Below are positions 34,313-44,926 of a DNA stretch of 64,000 nucleotides, piece by piece. The stretch comes from Mycobacterium kubicae. Lineage in GTDB: Bacteria > Actinomycetota > Actinomycetes > Mycobacteriales > Mycobacteriaceae. How positions within the stretch are numbered: the stretch's first letter is position 1; each line of letters starts with the position of its first letter. The notes under the pieces are model-generated. The model was not told the origin of the DNA, did no database searches, and saw only the letters and a list, made by a program, of their open reading frames with translations. The stretch spans positions 4,216,001 to 4,280,000 of the forward strand of contig NZ_CP065047.1 of the NCBI RefSeq assembly GCF_015689175.1. Direction: 5' to 3'. Both the position numbers and the translations under genes were made by a program.

Positions 34313-35620
34313 ATGGGATCGGTCAACAGGGTGTACGTCGCGCGCCTGTCGCGGATGATGGTGCTCGGCCCACTGGGAGAATCCTTCGGGCGGGTGCGCG
34401 ACGTGGTCATCAGCATCAGCATCGTCCGGCAGCAACCCCGCGTGCTTGGGCTGGTCGTCGACTTGGCAACCCGTCGCAGCATCTTCATCCCGATCCTGCG
34501 GGTCGCCGCGATCGAACCCAAGGCGGTGACACTGAAGACCGGCAACGTGTCCCTGCGCCACTTCGAACAGCGCCCGGGTGAAGTGCTGGCGCTGGGGCAG
34601 GTGCTGGACACCCCGGTGAAAGTGACCGACCCCGCGCTGCCCGAACTGGCCAACGTCGAGGTGGTGATCACCGACCTGGGCATCGAACAAACCCGCACCC
34701 GCGACTGGATCGTGACCAGGGTGGCCGTGCGCACTCATCGCCGCCTGGGCCGGCGCGGTCCGGTGCACATCGTGGACTGGCACAACGTGCACGGGCTGAC
34801 ACCTTCCGCCCTGGCGATGCCGGGGCAAGCGGTGGCGCAGCTGCTGGACCAGTTCGAAGGGCGCCGGGCCGTCGACGTCGCCGATGCCATCCGCGGACTA
34901 CCGTCCAAGCGCCGCCTCGAGGTGTTCAAGGCCCTCGACGACGAACGGCTCGCCGACATCTTGCAGGAGCTGCCCGAGGTCGACCAGGCCGAAGCGCTGT
35001 CGCAGCTGGGCACCGAACGTGCCGCCGACGTGCTCGAGGAGATGGATCCCGACGACGCGGCCGACCTGCTCGGCGTGCTGAACCCGACCGACGCCGAGAT
35101 GCTGCTGACCGAGATGGACCCTGACGACTCCGACCCGGTGCGACGGCTGCTCAAGCACTCCCCTGACACCGCGGGCGGGCTGATGACCTCCAACCCGGTG
35201 GTGCTCACCCCCGACACCGCGGTGGCCGAGGCGCTGGCCCGGGTGCGCGACCCGGACCTGACTCCGGCGCTGTCCTCGATGGTGTTCGTCGCGCGTCCGC
35301 CGACGGCCACGCCCACCGGGCATTACCTTGGGTGCGTGCAGCTGCAGCGGTTGCTGCGCGAGCCGCCGGCCGAACTGGTCGGCGGCATCGTCGATACCGA
35401 TCTGTTCACCTTGACGCCGGAGACTCCGCTGGGCGCCGTGACCCGCTACTTCGCCGCCTACAACCTGGTGTGCGGGCCGGTGGTCGACGACCAGAACCAT
35501 CTGTTGGGAGCGGTAACCGTGGACGACCTGCTCGATCATCTGTTGCCGCATGACTGGCGCGCCGACGTCCAACAGCTCGACCCGGCCGGCAGGCCCGCCC
35601 GGACCGGAGGAACTTCGTGA
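34313..35620 (+). CDS. Soluble MgtE-N plus CBS domain protein (Rv1232c-like)
   Basis: The 435-residue protein has an N-terminal beta-rich region with two PRC-barrel-like stretches (about 1-175), an MgtE N-terminal helical domain (about 185-285) with repeated acidic units such as LEEMDPDDAADLLG and LLTEMDPDDSD, and a pair of CBS domains (about 295-420). In MgtE channels the N and CBS domains bind Mg2+ and gate the pore, but no membrane segment is present here. A soluble Mg2+ sensor working with another membrane protein is likely. The DUF1003 gene is fused to it by a GTGA overlap, so that protein is the best partner candidate. Confidence 0.85.
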   Translation: MGSVNRVYVARLSRMMVLGPLGESFGRVRDVVISISIVRQQPRVLGLVVDLATRRSIFIPILRVAAIEPKAVTLKTGNVSLRHFEQRPGEVLALGQVLDTPVKVTDPALPELANVEVVITDLGIEQTRTRDWIVTRVAVRTHRRLGRRGPVHIVDWHNVHGLTPSALAMPGQAVAQLLDQFEGRRAVDVADAIRGLPSKRRLEVFKALDDERLADILQELPEVDQAEALSQLGTERAADVLEEMDPDDAADLLGVLNPTDAEMLLTEMDPDDSDPVRRLLKHSPDTAGGLMTSNPVVLTPDTAVAEALARVRDPDLTPALSSMVFVARPPTATPTGHYLGCVQLQRLLREPPAELVGGIVDTDLFTLTPETPLGAVTRYFAAYNLVCGPVVDDQNHLLGAVTVDDLLDHLLPHDWRADVQQLDPAGRPARTGGTS

Positions 35621-36159
35621 GCAGCTCCCCCACTCCGCGGCGGCTGTACACCCCGCGGACCTCACGCGGCTTCTCCCTGCGGTTGGATCCCGACACCGTC
35701 GGGCAGTTCACCGAATCCATCGCGCGGTTCTTCGGCACCGGCCGGTACCTGTTGCTGCAGACCATGGTGGTGCTGGCTTGGATCGCGGTGAATCTCTTTG
35801 CGGTGCAATGGCGTTGGGACCCGTACCCGTTCATTCTGCTCAACCTGGCTTTTTCCACCCAGGCCGCTTATGCCGCGCCGCTGATCCTGCTCGCCCAGAA
35901 CCGCCAGGAGAACCGCGACCGCGTCGCGCTGGAAGAGGATCGCCGCCGGGCCGCGCAAACCAAGGCCGACACCGAGTACCTGGCGCGCGAGTTGGCCGCC
36001 TTGCGGCTGGCCATCGGTGAGGTGCCCACCCGGGACTACCTGCGCCACGAACTGGACAGCTTGCGGCAGCTGCTGGCCGAACCGCAGCCCAAGACAGCAG
36101 AGTCCACGCCACTGCGGGTGAGCGAAGCAGCCGAGCGGCGCGCCAAGCGGTCAAGCTGA
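35617..36159 (+). CDS. DUF1003 membrane protein (Rv1231c-like)
   Basis: The 180-residue protein has the DUF1003 core: an amphipathic start (VGQFTESIARFFGTGRYLLLQ), two membrane helices (about 48-90) around the conserved WDPYPFILLNLAFSTQAAY, and the following QNRQENRDR. A long charged, coiled-coil-like C-terminal helix follows. The GTG start overlaps the end of the MgtE-N/CBS gene by 4 bases, so the two are made together. The biochemical role is unknown; the context suggests divalent cation handling. Confidence 0.88.
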   Translation: MSSSPTPRRLYTPRTSRGFSLRLDPDTVGQFTESIARFFGTGRYLLLQTMVVLAWIAVNLFAVQWRWDPYPFILLNLAFSTQAAYAAPLILLAQNRQENRDRVALEEDRRRAAQTKADTEYLARELAALRLAIGEVPTRDYLRHELDSLRQLLAEPQPKTAESTPLRVSEAAERRAKRSS

Positions 36160-36206
36160 GAATTAGAGTTCCGCCATTGCGCTACTGCCGTGACGCGAGT
36201 TATGTA

Positions 36207-36224
36207 TGGTGATCTAGTTCACCA
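36207..36224. promoter_or_regulatory. CRP-like palindrome TGGTGA-N6-TCACCA
   Basis: The perfect 6-bp arms TGGTGA and TCACCA are separated by TCTAGT. The core GTGA-N6-TCAC agrees with the cAMP-receptor-protein consensus known for M. tuberculosis Rv3676. It lies about 48 bp before the transglycosylase start in an AT-richer 112-bp gap, a position suited to promoter control. No regulator gene is adjacent. Confidence 0.5.
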
Positions 36225-36271
36225 AACTGAGACAACGTCGTTTCCTGACGGCTCATATTGAGGACGGTCGA

Positions 36272-37675
36272 GTGCGCATAGGGGGACGCTGGGGTGCTCA
36301 CCCGGCCGTCGCGAAGGTGCGGCAGCGTGCGTACGCGGCACGGACACCGGTCTTTGGCGTAGCCGTCATCACTCCGTTGATTTTCGCCGGCGCGGTCGGC
36401 GGGGCACCGCCGGCTTTCCCCGGGAAAACTCCGGTGCGCACCGCGATCACCCCGGTAGCCGCGGTGGCCCCGTCGCCGCACACCGACCTGTCCGGGCCGG
36501 TGGTCATCTCCACCGAGCGTCCGCCCACCAGCTTCCACGTCGCGGCCGCGAGCAGTTCGGCGCCGCCGCCCCCGATGATCGTCAATGCCCCTGGCGCACT
36601 TGGAATCCCGATCATGGCCCTGTCGGCCTACCGCAACGCCGAGCAGAAGATGGCCGCCGCCGAACCGGGCTGCGGCGTCAGCTGGAACCTGTTGGCCGGC
36701 ATCGGCCGCATCGAGTCGGGTCACGCCGGCGGCGGAGCGGTCGATGCGCGCGGCACCGCGGTCAACCCGATCTACGGTCCGTCACTGGACGGGACGCTGC
36801 CCGGCAACGAAGTGATCGTCCAGGGCAATGTCGGCAACCGCGTCACCTACGCCCGCGCCATGGGACCCATGCAGTTCCTGCCCGGCACCTGGGCGCGCTA
36901 CGCGGTCGACGGTGACGGCGACGGTGTGCCCGACCCGCAGAACCTGTTCGACTCCACGCTGGCGGCCGCCCGCTACCTGTGCAGCGGCGGGCTCAACCTG
37001 CGCGACCCGGCACAGGTGACGGCGGCGATCCTGCGCTACAACAACTCCATGCCCTACGCCCAGAACGTGCTGGGCTGGGCCGCCGCGTATGCCACCGGTG
37101 TGGTCCCGGTCGACCTGCCGCCGATCACCGGTCCGCCGCCACCGATCGGCGACGCCCACCTCGAGCATCCGGAGGGCCTGGGCCCCGGCTTGCCGATGAA
37201 CGTCAACGGACTCGGCAGCAACGACCCGATGACCCACATTCCGTTGATCGACTTCGGGCCCCCGCAGCTGATCAGTCAGACACCGGCGTGGCAGCAACCC
37301 ATGTGGCCGTGGATGGCGCCCGCACCCGCACTGCAGGCGCCCGCACCGGTGGCGACGCCAGGCTGCACGCTGATCTGCATCGGCGCGCAGAACGCGCCGG
37401 AATCCGCGCCGCCAGGTGTCGGACCCGTCCCCGCAGGCGGAATCGTCATCGCCCCACCGGCTCCCGCGGCGCCACCGCCGTCGGATCCGCTGGCCCCGCC
37501 CGTCGCTCCGGCGCCGGCCGCGCCTGCCCTGCCGGTGCCGCCAGCCGGTCCCGCAGCAGCCAACCCTGCGGCAGGGCCCAACGCCTCGCCAGCGCCCAAG
37601 CCGGCCGGACCGCCGCAAAGCCCGGCGCCCAAGCCGCCGCAGGGCAATGAGCCGGTGTTCACACCCGTCAGCTGA
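36272..37675 (+). CDS. Exported lytic transglycosylase-like protein (Rv1230c-like)
   Basis: The 467-residue protein begins with a basic segment and one hydrophobic helix (VAVITPLIFAGAVGG, about 30-45), a signal anchor or uncleaved export signal. Residues about 115-275 form an MltB/SLT_2-type transglycosylase domain: SWNLLAGIGRIESGHAG carries the probable catalytic Glu, and GPMQFLPGTWARYAVDGDGD and ILRYNNSMPYAQNVLGW are the other conserved blocks. Such enzymes cleave the MurNAc-GlcNAc bond of peptidoglycan during growth. The last 190 residues are a Pro/Ala-rich disordered tail that may span the wall. The GTG at 36272 is favoured by the leader length from the CRP-like site. Confidence 0.88.
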   Translation: MRIGGRWGAHPAVAKVRQRAYAARTPVFGVAVITPLIFAGAVGGAPPAFPGKTPVRTAITPVAAVAPSPHTDLSGPVVISTERPPTSFHVAAASSSAPPPPMIVNAPGALGIPIMALSAYRNAEQKMAAAEPGCGVSWNLLAGIGRIESGHAGGGAVDARGTAVNPIYGPSLDGTLPGNEVIVQGNVGNRVTYARAMGPMQFLPGTWARYAVDGDGDGVPDPQNLFDSTLAAARYLCSGGLNLRDPAQVTAAILRYNNSMPYAQNVLGWAAAYATGVVPVDLPPITGPPPPIGDAHLEHPEGLGPGLPMNVNGLGSNDPMTHIPLIDFGPPQLISQTPAWQQPMWPWMAPAPALQAPAPVATPGCTLICIGAQNAPESAPPGVGPVPAGGIVIAPPAPAAPPPSDPLAPPVAPAPAAPALPVPPAGPAAANPAAGPNASPAPKPAGPPQSPAPKPPQGNEPVFTPVS

Positions 37676-37691
37676 CCCGCCGGGAACCGCC

Positions 37692-37697
37692 TACACT
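37692..37697 (+). promoter_or_regulatory. -10 hexamer TACACT for leaderless mrp
   Basis: TACACT is near consensus and lies five bases before the GTG at 37703 and eight before the ATG at 37706. Either codon could be the leaderless start. Confidence 0.55.
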
Positions 37698-37702
37698 CGG
37701 CG

Positions 37703-38848
37703 GTGATGTCCGGAACTCAACAAGACCTGATCGCGGCTATTCGTGCCGCGCTGGCGAAAGTGATCGACCCCGAACTGCGGCGGCCCATCACCGAGCTCGG
37801 CATGGTCAAAAGCATTGATGTCAATCCCGACGGCAGCGTGCACGTCGGGGTCTACCTGACCACCGCCGCGTGTCCGAAGAAGACGGAGATCAGCGAACGG
37901 GTCACCCAAGCGGTCACCGATGTACCCGGCACGGGAGCCGTCCAGGTGAGCCTGGACGTGATGAACGACGAGCAACGCACCGAGCTGCGCAAGCAGTTGC
38001 GGGGAGATGCCGCCGAACCCGTCATCCCGTTCGCCCAGCCCAGCTCGCTGACTCGGGTGTACGCGGTCGCCTCGGGTAAGGGCGGTGTCGGCAAGTCCAC
38101 CGTGACCGTCAACCTGGCCGCGGCGATGGCCGCCCGCGGCCTGTCCGTCGGGGTGCTCGACGCCGACATCCACGGCCACTCCATCCCGCGCATGATGGGC
38201 ACCACCGACCGGCCCACCCAGGTCGAGTCGATGATCCTGCCGCCCATCGCCCACGAGGTGAAGGTCATCTCGATCGCCCAGTTCACCCAGGGCAACACCC
38301 CGGTGGTGTGGCGCGGACCCATGCTGCACCGGGCCTTGCAGCAGTTCTTGGCCGACGTCTACTGGGGTGACCTGGACGTGCTGCTGCTCGACCTGCCGCC
38401 GGGAACCGGCGACATCGCCATCTCGGTGGCCCAGCTGATCCCGAACGCCGAGATCTTGGTGGTGACCACCCCGCAGCTGGCCGCCGCCGAGGTGGCCGAG
38501 CGGGCCGGCAGCATCGCGCTGCAGACCCGCCAGCGCATCGTTGGCGTGGTCGAGAACATGTCGGGCCTGATCCTGCCCGACGGCAGCACCATGCAGGTGT
38601 TCGGTGAGGGCGGTGGCAAGCAGGTCGCCGAGCGGCTGTCCCGGGCGGTCGGCGCCGATGTGCCGCTGCTGGGTCAGATTCCGCTGGATCCGGCACTGGT
38701 GGCGGCCGGGGATACCGGTGTGCCGCTGGTCCTCAGCGCCCCCGACTCGGCGGTGGGCAAGGAGTTGCGCAGCGTGGCCGACGCCTTGTCGGCGCGGCGC
38801 CGGGGGCTGGCGGGCATGTCGCTGGGCCTCGACCCGTCGCGGCGCTAG
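37703..38848 (+). CDS. mrp: Mrp/NBP35-family Fe-S cluster carrier ATPase
   Basis: The 381-residue protein joins an N-terminal MIP18/DUF59 domain (about 5-85; IDPELRRPITELGMV) to a ParA/MinD-type P-loop ATPase. The deviant Walker A is SGKGGVGKST near residue 122, and LLLDLPPGTGD is the Walker B region. ApbC/Mrp proteins carry Fe-S clusters to target enzymes; the CxxC common in the family is not obvious here, as in other mycobacterial Mrp proteins. GTG at 37703 or ATG at 37706 is the start. The lpqX-Rv1225c group that lies beyond mrp in M. tuberculosis is missing. Confidence 0.93.
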   Translation: MMSGTQQDLIAAIRAALAKVIDPELRRPITELGMVKSIDVNPDGSVHVGVYLTTAACPKKTEISERVTQAVTDVPGTGAVQVSLDVMNDEQRTELRKQLRGDAAEPVIPFAQPSSLTRVYAVASGKGGVGKSTVTVNLAAAMAARGLSVGVLDADIHGHSIPRMMGTTDRPTQVESMILPPIAHEVKVISIAQFTQGNTPVVWRGPMLHRALQQFLADVYWGDLDVLLLDLPPGTGDIAISVAQLIPNAEILVVTTPQLAAAEVAERAGSIALQTRQRIVGVVENMSGLILPDGSTMQVFGEGGGKQVAERLSRAVGADVPLLGQIPLDPALVAAGDTGVPLVLSAPDSAVGKELRSVADALSARRRGLAGMSLGLDPSRR

Positions 38849-38879
38849 CTCAGCGGGTCGCCACGATCAGAACTGGCGC

Positions 38880-39287
38880 TCAGGTCGCGTCGGAGTCGAA
38901 CGGGGTCCGTTCCTGCACCGCGGGCGGCTGAGTCGGCTCGGCGGCCTGCGGTGGCGGCTCCGGGGCAGGGGTTGTCCCGTTGGCTGCGGGCCGGTCGAAG
39001 TTGCCGGTGAAGATGGAGTCGTCGCCGTCGAGTAGGTGCTTGGTCAGCGCCGCGCGCGGTGTCATGCCGCGCAGCTTCTGCAGCTCGCCGAGCTGCCCGC
39101 GCAGCTCGTCGAATTCTGGTCCCATGTCTTCGCGCAGCTGGCTGCTCACACCGCTGAGGTAGTCGCGCGCCTGCCGCAAGGCGCTCGCGGTCCAGCGAAT
39201 GGCCCCGGGCAGCCGCTCCGGGCCGAGCACCACCAGCCCGACCACGACGAGGACGAGCATCTCCCCCCAGCCGATATTGGCGAACAT
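38880..39287 (-). CDS. tatB: Twin-arginine translocase subunit TatB
   Basis: The 135-residue protein has the TatB layout: [20 protein letters not shown] is an N-terminal helix with the conserved Glu at residue 9, LGPERLP is the hinge, then an amphipathic helix and a charged, Pro/Ala-rich tail. TatB recognises twin-arginine signal peptides with TatC. The ATG overlaps the stop of the repeat-borne mini-ORF (TGATG), and GGACC of the repeat supplies the ribosome-binding site. It follows htrA as Rv1224 follows Rv1223. Confidence 0.94.
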   Translation of the reverse strand: MFANIGWGEMLVLVVVGLVVLGPERLPGAIRWTASALRQARDYLSGVSSQLREDMGPEFDELRGQLGELQKLRGMTPRAALTKHLLDGDDSIFTGNFDRPAANGTTPAPEPPPQAAEPTQPPAVQERTPFDSDAT

Positions 39288-39289
39288 CA

Positions 39290-40935
<1,646 letters not shown>

Positions 40936-41045
40936 CTAAGCGTTCGAGACGGGGCCATATGTGCAGCGAAATACCGGCGCGACCCTAACAACGCACGTCC
41001 GTGTTCACCCTAGTATCCACGGATCGCAGTGACTCGGCAGAAACC

Positions 41046-41426
41046 CTAGCGGCGCTTCCGCTGATCACGGGCATCGCGCCCGGATCGCGAGGCAGCGTCA
41101 TCGGGCGGAAAGTGCGGTATCTCGGAGAGCAACCCGAGCAGGTCGCTGGGAATGCGAATGGGCTGTGAGTCTCGCAGCGCGGCCCGCGCGCGGCTGTGGT
41201 CGTCGACCTCGGCCGCGCACTGCGGGCACAGCGAAAGGTGATGCGCCGCGCGCAGGTGGGCATTCATCCGCAACTCGCCGTCGACGAAGGCGGCGATGGC
41301 CTCGGTGGACAGGTGCTCGGTGGACGCGAACTGGCGCGGTGCGCCGACCGGTGCGTCACTCTGGGAGGCGAATTGAGCCGGGAGCCAGGAGAACGCGCGC
41401 CGAAACACATCTCCCCGGTCGGACAT
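41046..41426 (-). CDS. rseA: Anti-sigma-E factor RseA
   Basis: The 126-residue protein binds and inhibits SigE. HHLSLCPQC (about residues 62-70) is the H-x3-C-x2-C zinc-associated anti-sigma motif, within HLSTEAIAAFVDGELRMNAHLRAAHHLS read in overlapping helices. M. tuberculosis RseA is phosphorylated by PknB and degraded by ClpC1P2, releasing SigE. Two adjacent ATGs (41429 and 41426) are possible; GAGGAG is spaced best for the second. The C-terminus is short and basic compared with the Gly/Ser-rich M. tuberculosis tail. The gene is 130 bp downstream of sigE. Confidence 0.92.
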   Translation of the reverse strand: MSDRGDVFRRAFSWLPAQFASQSDAPVGAPRQFASTEHLSTEAIAAFVDGELRMNAHLRAAHHLSLCPQCAAEVDDHSRARAALRDSQPIRIPSDLLGLLSEIPHFPPDDAASRSGRDARDQRKRR

Positions 41427-41556
41427 CATCAGCTCCTCTCGCTGCCTCGATAATCTCGAATGTAGCGCGGTGACGGGGCCGATAACCATGTTCAGGCACT
41501 GAATCCCGTGGATTTGGAACCGGTTGGCAACCACACAGTGGCCAAACCGATGGGCC

Positions 41557-42321
41557 TTACTTGACCGACCCGGAGTGCAGCGAGCCTTCGGCGTGCTCGG
41601 GGTGTGCGGCCAGATAGTCGCGCAGCGCCTGGCGTCCCCGGTGGATGCGGCTGCGCACGGTGCCCAGCTTGACGCCCAGCGTGGCGCCGATTTCCTCATA
41701 TGACAGGCCTTCGATGTCACACAGGACAACCGCGGCGCGAAATTCCGGCGGCAGTGAGTCCAAGGCGGCCTGCAGGTCCGGCCCGAGGCGCGAGTCGTGG
41801 TAGATCTGCTCGGGGTTCGGGTCGTCGGCGGGCACTCGGTCGTAGTCCTCGGGCAACGCTTCCATCCGGATACGGGCCCGGCGGCGGACCATGTCGAGGA
41901 ACAGGTTGGTGGTGATGCGGTGCAACCAGCCCTCGAACGTGCCGGGCTGGTAATTCTGTACCGACCGGAAGACCCTGATGAAGGTTTCCTGGGTCAGGTC
42001 CTCGGCGTCGTGCTGGTTGCCGGAAAGTCGGTAGGCCAGCCGGTACACCCGGTCGGCGTGCTGACGCACCAGCTCGTCCCACGACGGCATGGCTGCCTTG
42101 TCCCCGGTCGCATCGAATACCGCGGTACCGAGCAACTCGTCGGTGGACTCGGCCCACTCGTCGTCGCGGACCTGCTGGGGATGAGACATGGTGCTCGGGC
42201 TCAAGGTTGTACTCGTCGGATCCTCCACAATTCCCCTGCCGTCAAGCGTCGGCAGTTCGTCAGTGACGGCAACGCGAAGCTGCCATTCGGTATTCCCAGC
42301 CCAGCGTCCACCGCGTTCCAT
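41557..42321 (-). CDS. sigE: ECF sigma factor SigE
   Basis: The 254-residue sigma-70 family member controls the response to surface stress, detergent and heat. Region 2 begins [21 protein letters not shown] and includes [14 protein letters not shown]; region 4 has [23 protein letters not shown]. The first 75 residues vary and are extended, as in M. tuberculosis, where several alternative starts are used. ATG 42321 is chosen by similarity of the N-terminus (GNTEWQL); ATG 42189 (MSHPQQV) would give the short form. The 219-bp divergent gap to the methyltransferase gene holds AT-rich stretches, but no clear GGAAC/GTT autoregulatory pair was found. Confidence 0.95.
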   Translation of the reverse strand: MERGGRWAGNTEWQLRVAVTDELPTLDGRGIVEDPTSTTLSPSTMSHPQQVRDDEWAESTDELLGTAVFDATGDKAAMPSWDELVRQHADRVYRLAYRLSGNQHDAEDLTQETFIRVFRSVQNYQPGTFEGWLHRITTNLFLDMVRRRARIRMEALPEDYDRVPADDPNPEQIYHDSRLGPDLQAALDSLPPEFRAAVVLCDIEGLSYEEIGATLGVKLGTVRSRIHRGRQALRDYLAAHPEHAEGSLHSGSVK

Positions 42322-42528
42322 GTGGCTACCGTCGCGCACCGGCGTATGGGCGGTATAGGAACAAACTGAGGTTTGGCTGAGAAACCGGATCGTTACCTGG
42401 GTTATCCAGCGGATATGGCGGTGACGTGACGTTCGTCGCCTCGCCCTGCGGCGGGCGTGTCTCCATGGCGCCGCCGGGCGCCCACGGCCAGTTTCGCGCG
42501 CCTGCCCGCCCGCGCCGCCGATTCGACA

Positions 42529-42534
42529 TACGCT
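42529..42534 (+). promoter_or_regulatory. -10 hexamer TACGCT for a leaderless methyltransferase mRNA
   Basis: TACGCT ends exactly seven bases before the A of the ATG at 42541, which predicts a leaderless transcript and decides that start. Confidence 0.55.
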
Positions 42535-42540
42535 GCGGAC

Positions 42541-43206
42541 ATGTCCAGCAGCGACGACACCCCGGGCCAGGACACCCGCACCCCGGCCGAGTCCCTCTCC
42601 GCGCACGCCGAGGGGTCGATATCCGAGGACGCCATCCTGGCGAGCGCCCGGGAGCGGGCCGCGGACATCGGCGCCGGCGCGATCACTCCCGCGGTGGGCG
42701 CCCTGCTCAGCTTGCTGGCCAAGCTCAGCGGCGGCAAGGCCGTCGCCGAGGTGGGAACCGGCGTCGGCGTCAGCGGCCTGTGGTTGTTGTCCGGTATGAG
42801 CGACGACGGGGTGCTCACCACTATCGACATCGAGCCCGAGCACGTGCGCCTCGCCAAGCAGGCGTTCTCCGAGGCGGGCGTAGGGCCGTCGCGTACCAGG
42901 CTGATCAGCGGCCGCGCCCAAGAGGTGTTGACGCGGCTGGCCGACGACTCTTATGACCTGGTGTTCATCGACGCCGACCCGATCGATCAGCCCGAATACG
43001 TCGTTGAGGGCGTGCGCCTGTTGCGCTCCGGCGGAGTCATCGTGGTGCATCGCGCCGGACTCGGGGGCCGCGCCGGTGATCCGTCCGCCCGCGACCCCGA
43101 GGTGACCGCGGTCCGCGAGGCCGCCCGGCTCATCGCCGAAGACGAACGCCTCACCCCGGCTCTGGTGCCGTTGGGTGACGGCGTGCTGGCCGCGGTGCGC
43201 GACTAG
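42541..43206 (+). CDS. SAM-dependent O-methyltransferase (Rv1220c-like)
   Basis: The 221-residue class I methyltransferase is of the O-methyltransferase family 3 type (PF01596). The SAM-binding motif is [17 protein letters not shown] (about residues 66-82), the acidic end of strand 2 is TTIDIEPEH, and [10 protein letters not shown] has the metal- and substrate-site Asp of catechol-O-methyltransferase-like enzymes. The substrate is unknown. It is always beside sigE in mycobacteria, transcribed away from it. A long frame upstream of 42541 lies in the divergent promoter region and is not used in this call. Confidence 0.9.
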   Translation: MSSSDDTPGQDTRTPAESLSAHAEGSISEDAILASARERAADIGAGAITPAVGALLSLLAKLSGGKAVAEVGTGVGVSGLWLLSGMSDDGVLTTIDIEPEHVRLAKQAFSEAGVGPSRTRLISGRAQEVLTRLADDSYDLVFIDADPIDQPEYVVEGVRLLRSGGVIVVHRAGLGGRAGDPSARDPEVTAVREAARLIAEDERLTPALVPLGDGVLAAVRD

Positions 43207-43241
43207 CTCTCCTTCTCTCCCCCTGTTCTCTCCCCCTTTTT

Positions 43242-43303
43242 CGGCGAGTGTGCGGCTGGCTTCACGCTGGGCGCCCACGGTGCGGCTGGCCGCACGCTCG
43301 CCG
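43242..43303. repeat. Intergenic inverted repeat, CGAGYGTGCG family, copy 3
   Basis: The 15-bp arms CGGCGAGTGTGCGGC (43242-43256) and GCCGCACGCTCGCCG (43289-43303) match at 14 positions. A C5T5 run precedes the left arm, as in the copy after kgd. A partial copy of the arm (GGTGCGGCTGG) lies in the loop. It starts 36 bp after the methyltransferase stop. Confidence 0.7.
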
Positions 43304-43325
43304 GGCGTGGCATCCGGCGCACCCC

Positions 43326-43371
43326 TTGACGCACGACTGAACGGGTGTTTAGTGTACTGAACATGCGTTCA
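43326..43371 (+). promoter_or_regulatory. Promoter and operator of the TetR-ABC efflux operon
   Basis: The -35 TTGACG (43326-43331) and -10 TAGTGT (43350-43355) are 18 bp apart, with a predicted leaderless start at the ATG, 43363. A long inverted repeat at 43338-43371, with half-sites TGAACGGGTGTTTAGT and the reverse of TGAACGCATGTTCAGT (13 of 16 matching), spans the -10 and the start codon. This is a probable binding site for the TetR it precedes. Confidence 0.6.
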
Positions 43372-44001
43372 GCCGACATGACCGCGGTGGCCCGCATCCG
43401 GGATGCGGCCATCGACCAGTTCGGCCAGCACGGGTTCGGCATCGGCCTGCGCGCCATCGCCGAAGCGGCCGGCGTGAGCGCGGCCCTGGTGATCCACCAC
43501 TTCGGCTCCAAGGACGGTTTGCGCAAAGCCTGCGACGATTACATCGCCGAGGAGATCCGCACCACCAAGACCGAAACGATCAAATCCAACGACCCGGCCA
43601 CCTGGTTCGCCCAATTGGCGGAAATCGAGTCGTATGCGCCGATGATGGCGTACCTGGTTCGCAGCATGGTGACCGGTGGCGAGCTAGCGAACATGTTGTG
43701 GCGCCGGATGATTGACAACACCGAAGAATACCTGGACGAGGGCGTGCGCGCGGGCACGGTAAAGCCCAGCCGCGACCCGCGCGCTCGGGCACGCTATCTC
43801 GGCATCACCGGCGGCGGGGGCTTCCTGCTCTATCTGCAGATGCATGAAACACCAACCGACCTTCGGGCGGTGCTACGTGATTACGCCCGCGAGATGGTGC
43901 TGCCCGCGCTGGAGATCTACACCGAAGGACTGATGGTCGATCGCACCATGTACGACGCATTCCTGGCCGCCGACGATCAAGGAGGATCCCATGCCAGTTG
44001 A
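43363..44001 (+). CDS. TetR-family repressor of the adjacent ABC efflux pump (Rv1219c-like)
   Basis: The 212-residue protein equals Rv1219c in length from this start. The helix-turn-helix is [20 protein letters not shown] (about residues 25-44), and the ligand domain is long, as in TetR class 2. In M. tuberculosis the orthologue represses the Rv1218c-Rv1217c multidrug exporter. The in-frame ATG at 43345 is rejected because it lies upstream of the predicted transcription start. The 3' end overlaps the ATPase gene by 11 bp, confirming an operon. Confidence 0.92.
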   Translation: MRSADMTAVARIRDAAIDQFGQHGFGIGLRAIAEAAGVSAALVIHHFGSKDGLRKACDDYIAEEIRTTKTETIKSNDPATWFAQLAEIESYAPMMAYLVRSMVTGGELANMLWRRMIDNTEEYLDEGVRAGTVKPSRDPRARARYLGITGGGGFLLYLQMHETPTDLRAVLRDYAREMVLPALEIYTEGLMVDRTMYDAFLAADDQGGSHAS

Positions 44002-44926
44002 CAATGTTACGCCCATCGAAATCGACGGGCTGACAAAGCGTTTCGGCGCGGCCCGGGCGCTGAACGGACTTGACATGACGGTACGCGAGGGAGAGGTGCA
44101 CGGGTTCCTCGGGCCCAACGGCGCGGGCAAGTCGACCACCATCCGCATCCTGCTGGGCGTGGTGAAGGCCGACGGCGGAACCGTCCGGTTACTGGGCGCA
44201 GACCCTTGGACTCACGCGGTGGAGCTGCACCGCCAGATCGCTTACGTGCCAGGAGATGTGACGCTCTGGCCGTCGCTGACCGGCGGTGAAACCATTGACC
44301 TGCTGGCCCGCATGCGCGGTGGGATCGACAACAAGCGCCGGGCGGAGCTGATCGAGCGGTTCGAGCTCGACCCGCACAAGAAGGTGCGCACCTATTCAAA
44401 AGGCAACCGGCAGAAGGTATCTCTGGTGTCCGCGTTCTCGTCGCAGGCCCGCCTGCTGTTGCTGGACGAACCGAGCAGCGGCTTGGACCCCTTGATGGAG
44501 AACGTGTTTCAGCAGTGCGTCGCCGAAGCACGCGACCGTGGCGTCACCGTCCTGCTGTCCAGCCATATCCTGGCCGAAACCGAGGCGCTGTGTGAGCGGG
44601 TGACCATCATCCAGGCCGGCAGAACCGTCGAGAGCGGGTCGCTGGAGTCCATGCGCCATCTCAGCCGGACCTCGATCAAAGCCGAACTGATCGGCGATCC
44701 CGGCGACGTCACCCGCATCAAAGGCGTCGAGGACGTCAGTGTCGAGGGCAGCACACTGCGCGCCCAGGTCGACAGCGAAAGCCTCGGGGAACTGATTCGG
44801 GTTCTCGGCGACGCGGGAGTTAGTAGCTTGGTCAGCCAGCCTCCGTCGCTGGAAGAACTCTTCCTGCGGCACTACAGCACCAAGGGCTCGGCCGGGCACA
44901 ACGCCAAGGAGGTGTCGACCCTATGA
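43991..44926 (+). CDS. ABC multidrug exporter ATPase (Rv1218c-like)
   Basis: The 311-residue ATPase has Walker [10 protein letters not shown] (about residues 40-48), a signature region in which [16 protein letters not shown] replaces the usual LSGGQ, Walker [13 protein letters not shown] and the switch His in LSSHILAE. The C-terminal 80 residues are the extra domain common in DrrA/CcmA-type exporters. AAGGAGGA precedes the ATG at 43991 at ideal spacing. It pairs with the permease encoded next; in M. tuberculosis the pair exports several drug classes. Confidence 0.93.
   Translation: MPVDNVTPIEIDGLTKRFGAARALNGLDMTVREGEVHGFLGPNGAGKSTTIRILLGVVKADGGTVRLLGADPWTHAVELHRQIAYVPGDVTLWPSLTGGETIDLLARMRGGIDNKRRAELIERFELDPHKKVRTYSKGNRQKVSLVSAFSSQARLLLLDEPSSGLDPLMENVFQQCVAEARDRGVTVLLSSHILAETEALCERVTIIQAGRTVESGSLESMRHLSRTSIKAELIGDPGDVTRIKGVEDVSVEGSTLRAQVDSESLGELIRVLGDAGVSSLVSQPPSLEELFLRHYSTKGSAGHNAKEVSTL

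Noticed and set aside
34313..35620. Magnesium transporter MgtE
   Set aside because: Only the MgtE N-terminal and CBS domains are present; there are no membrane helices to form a channel.
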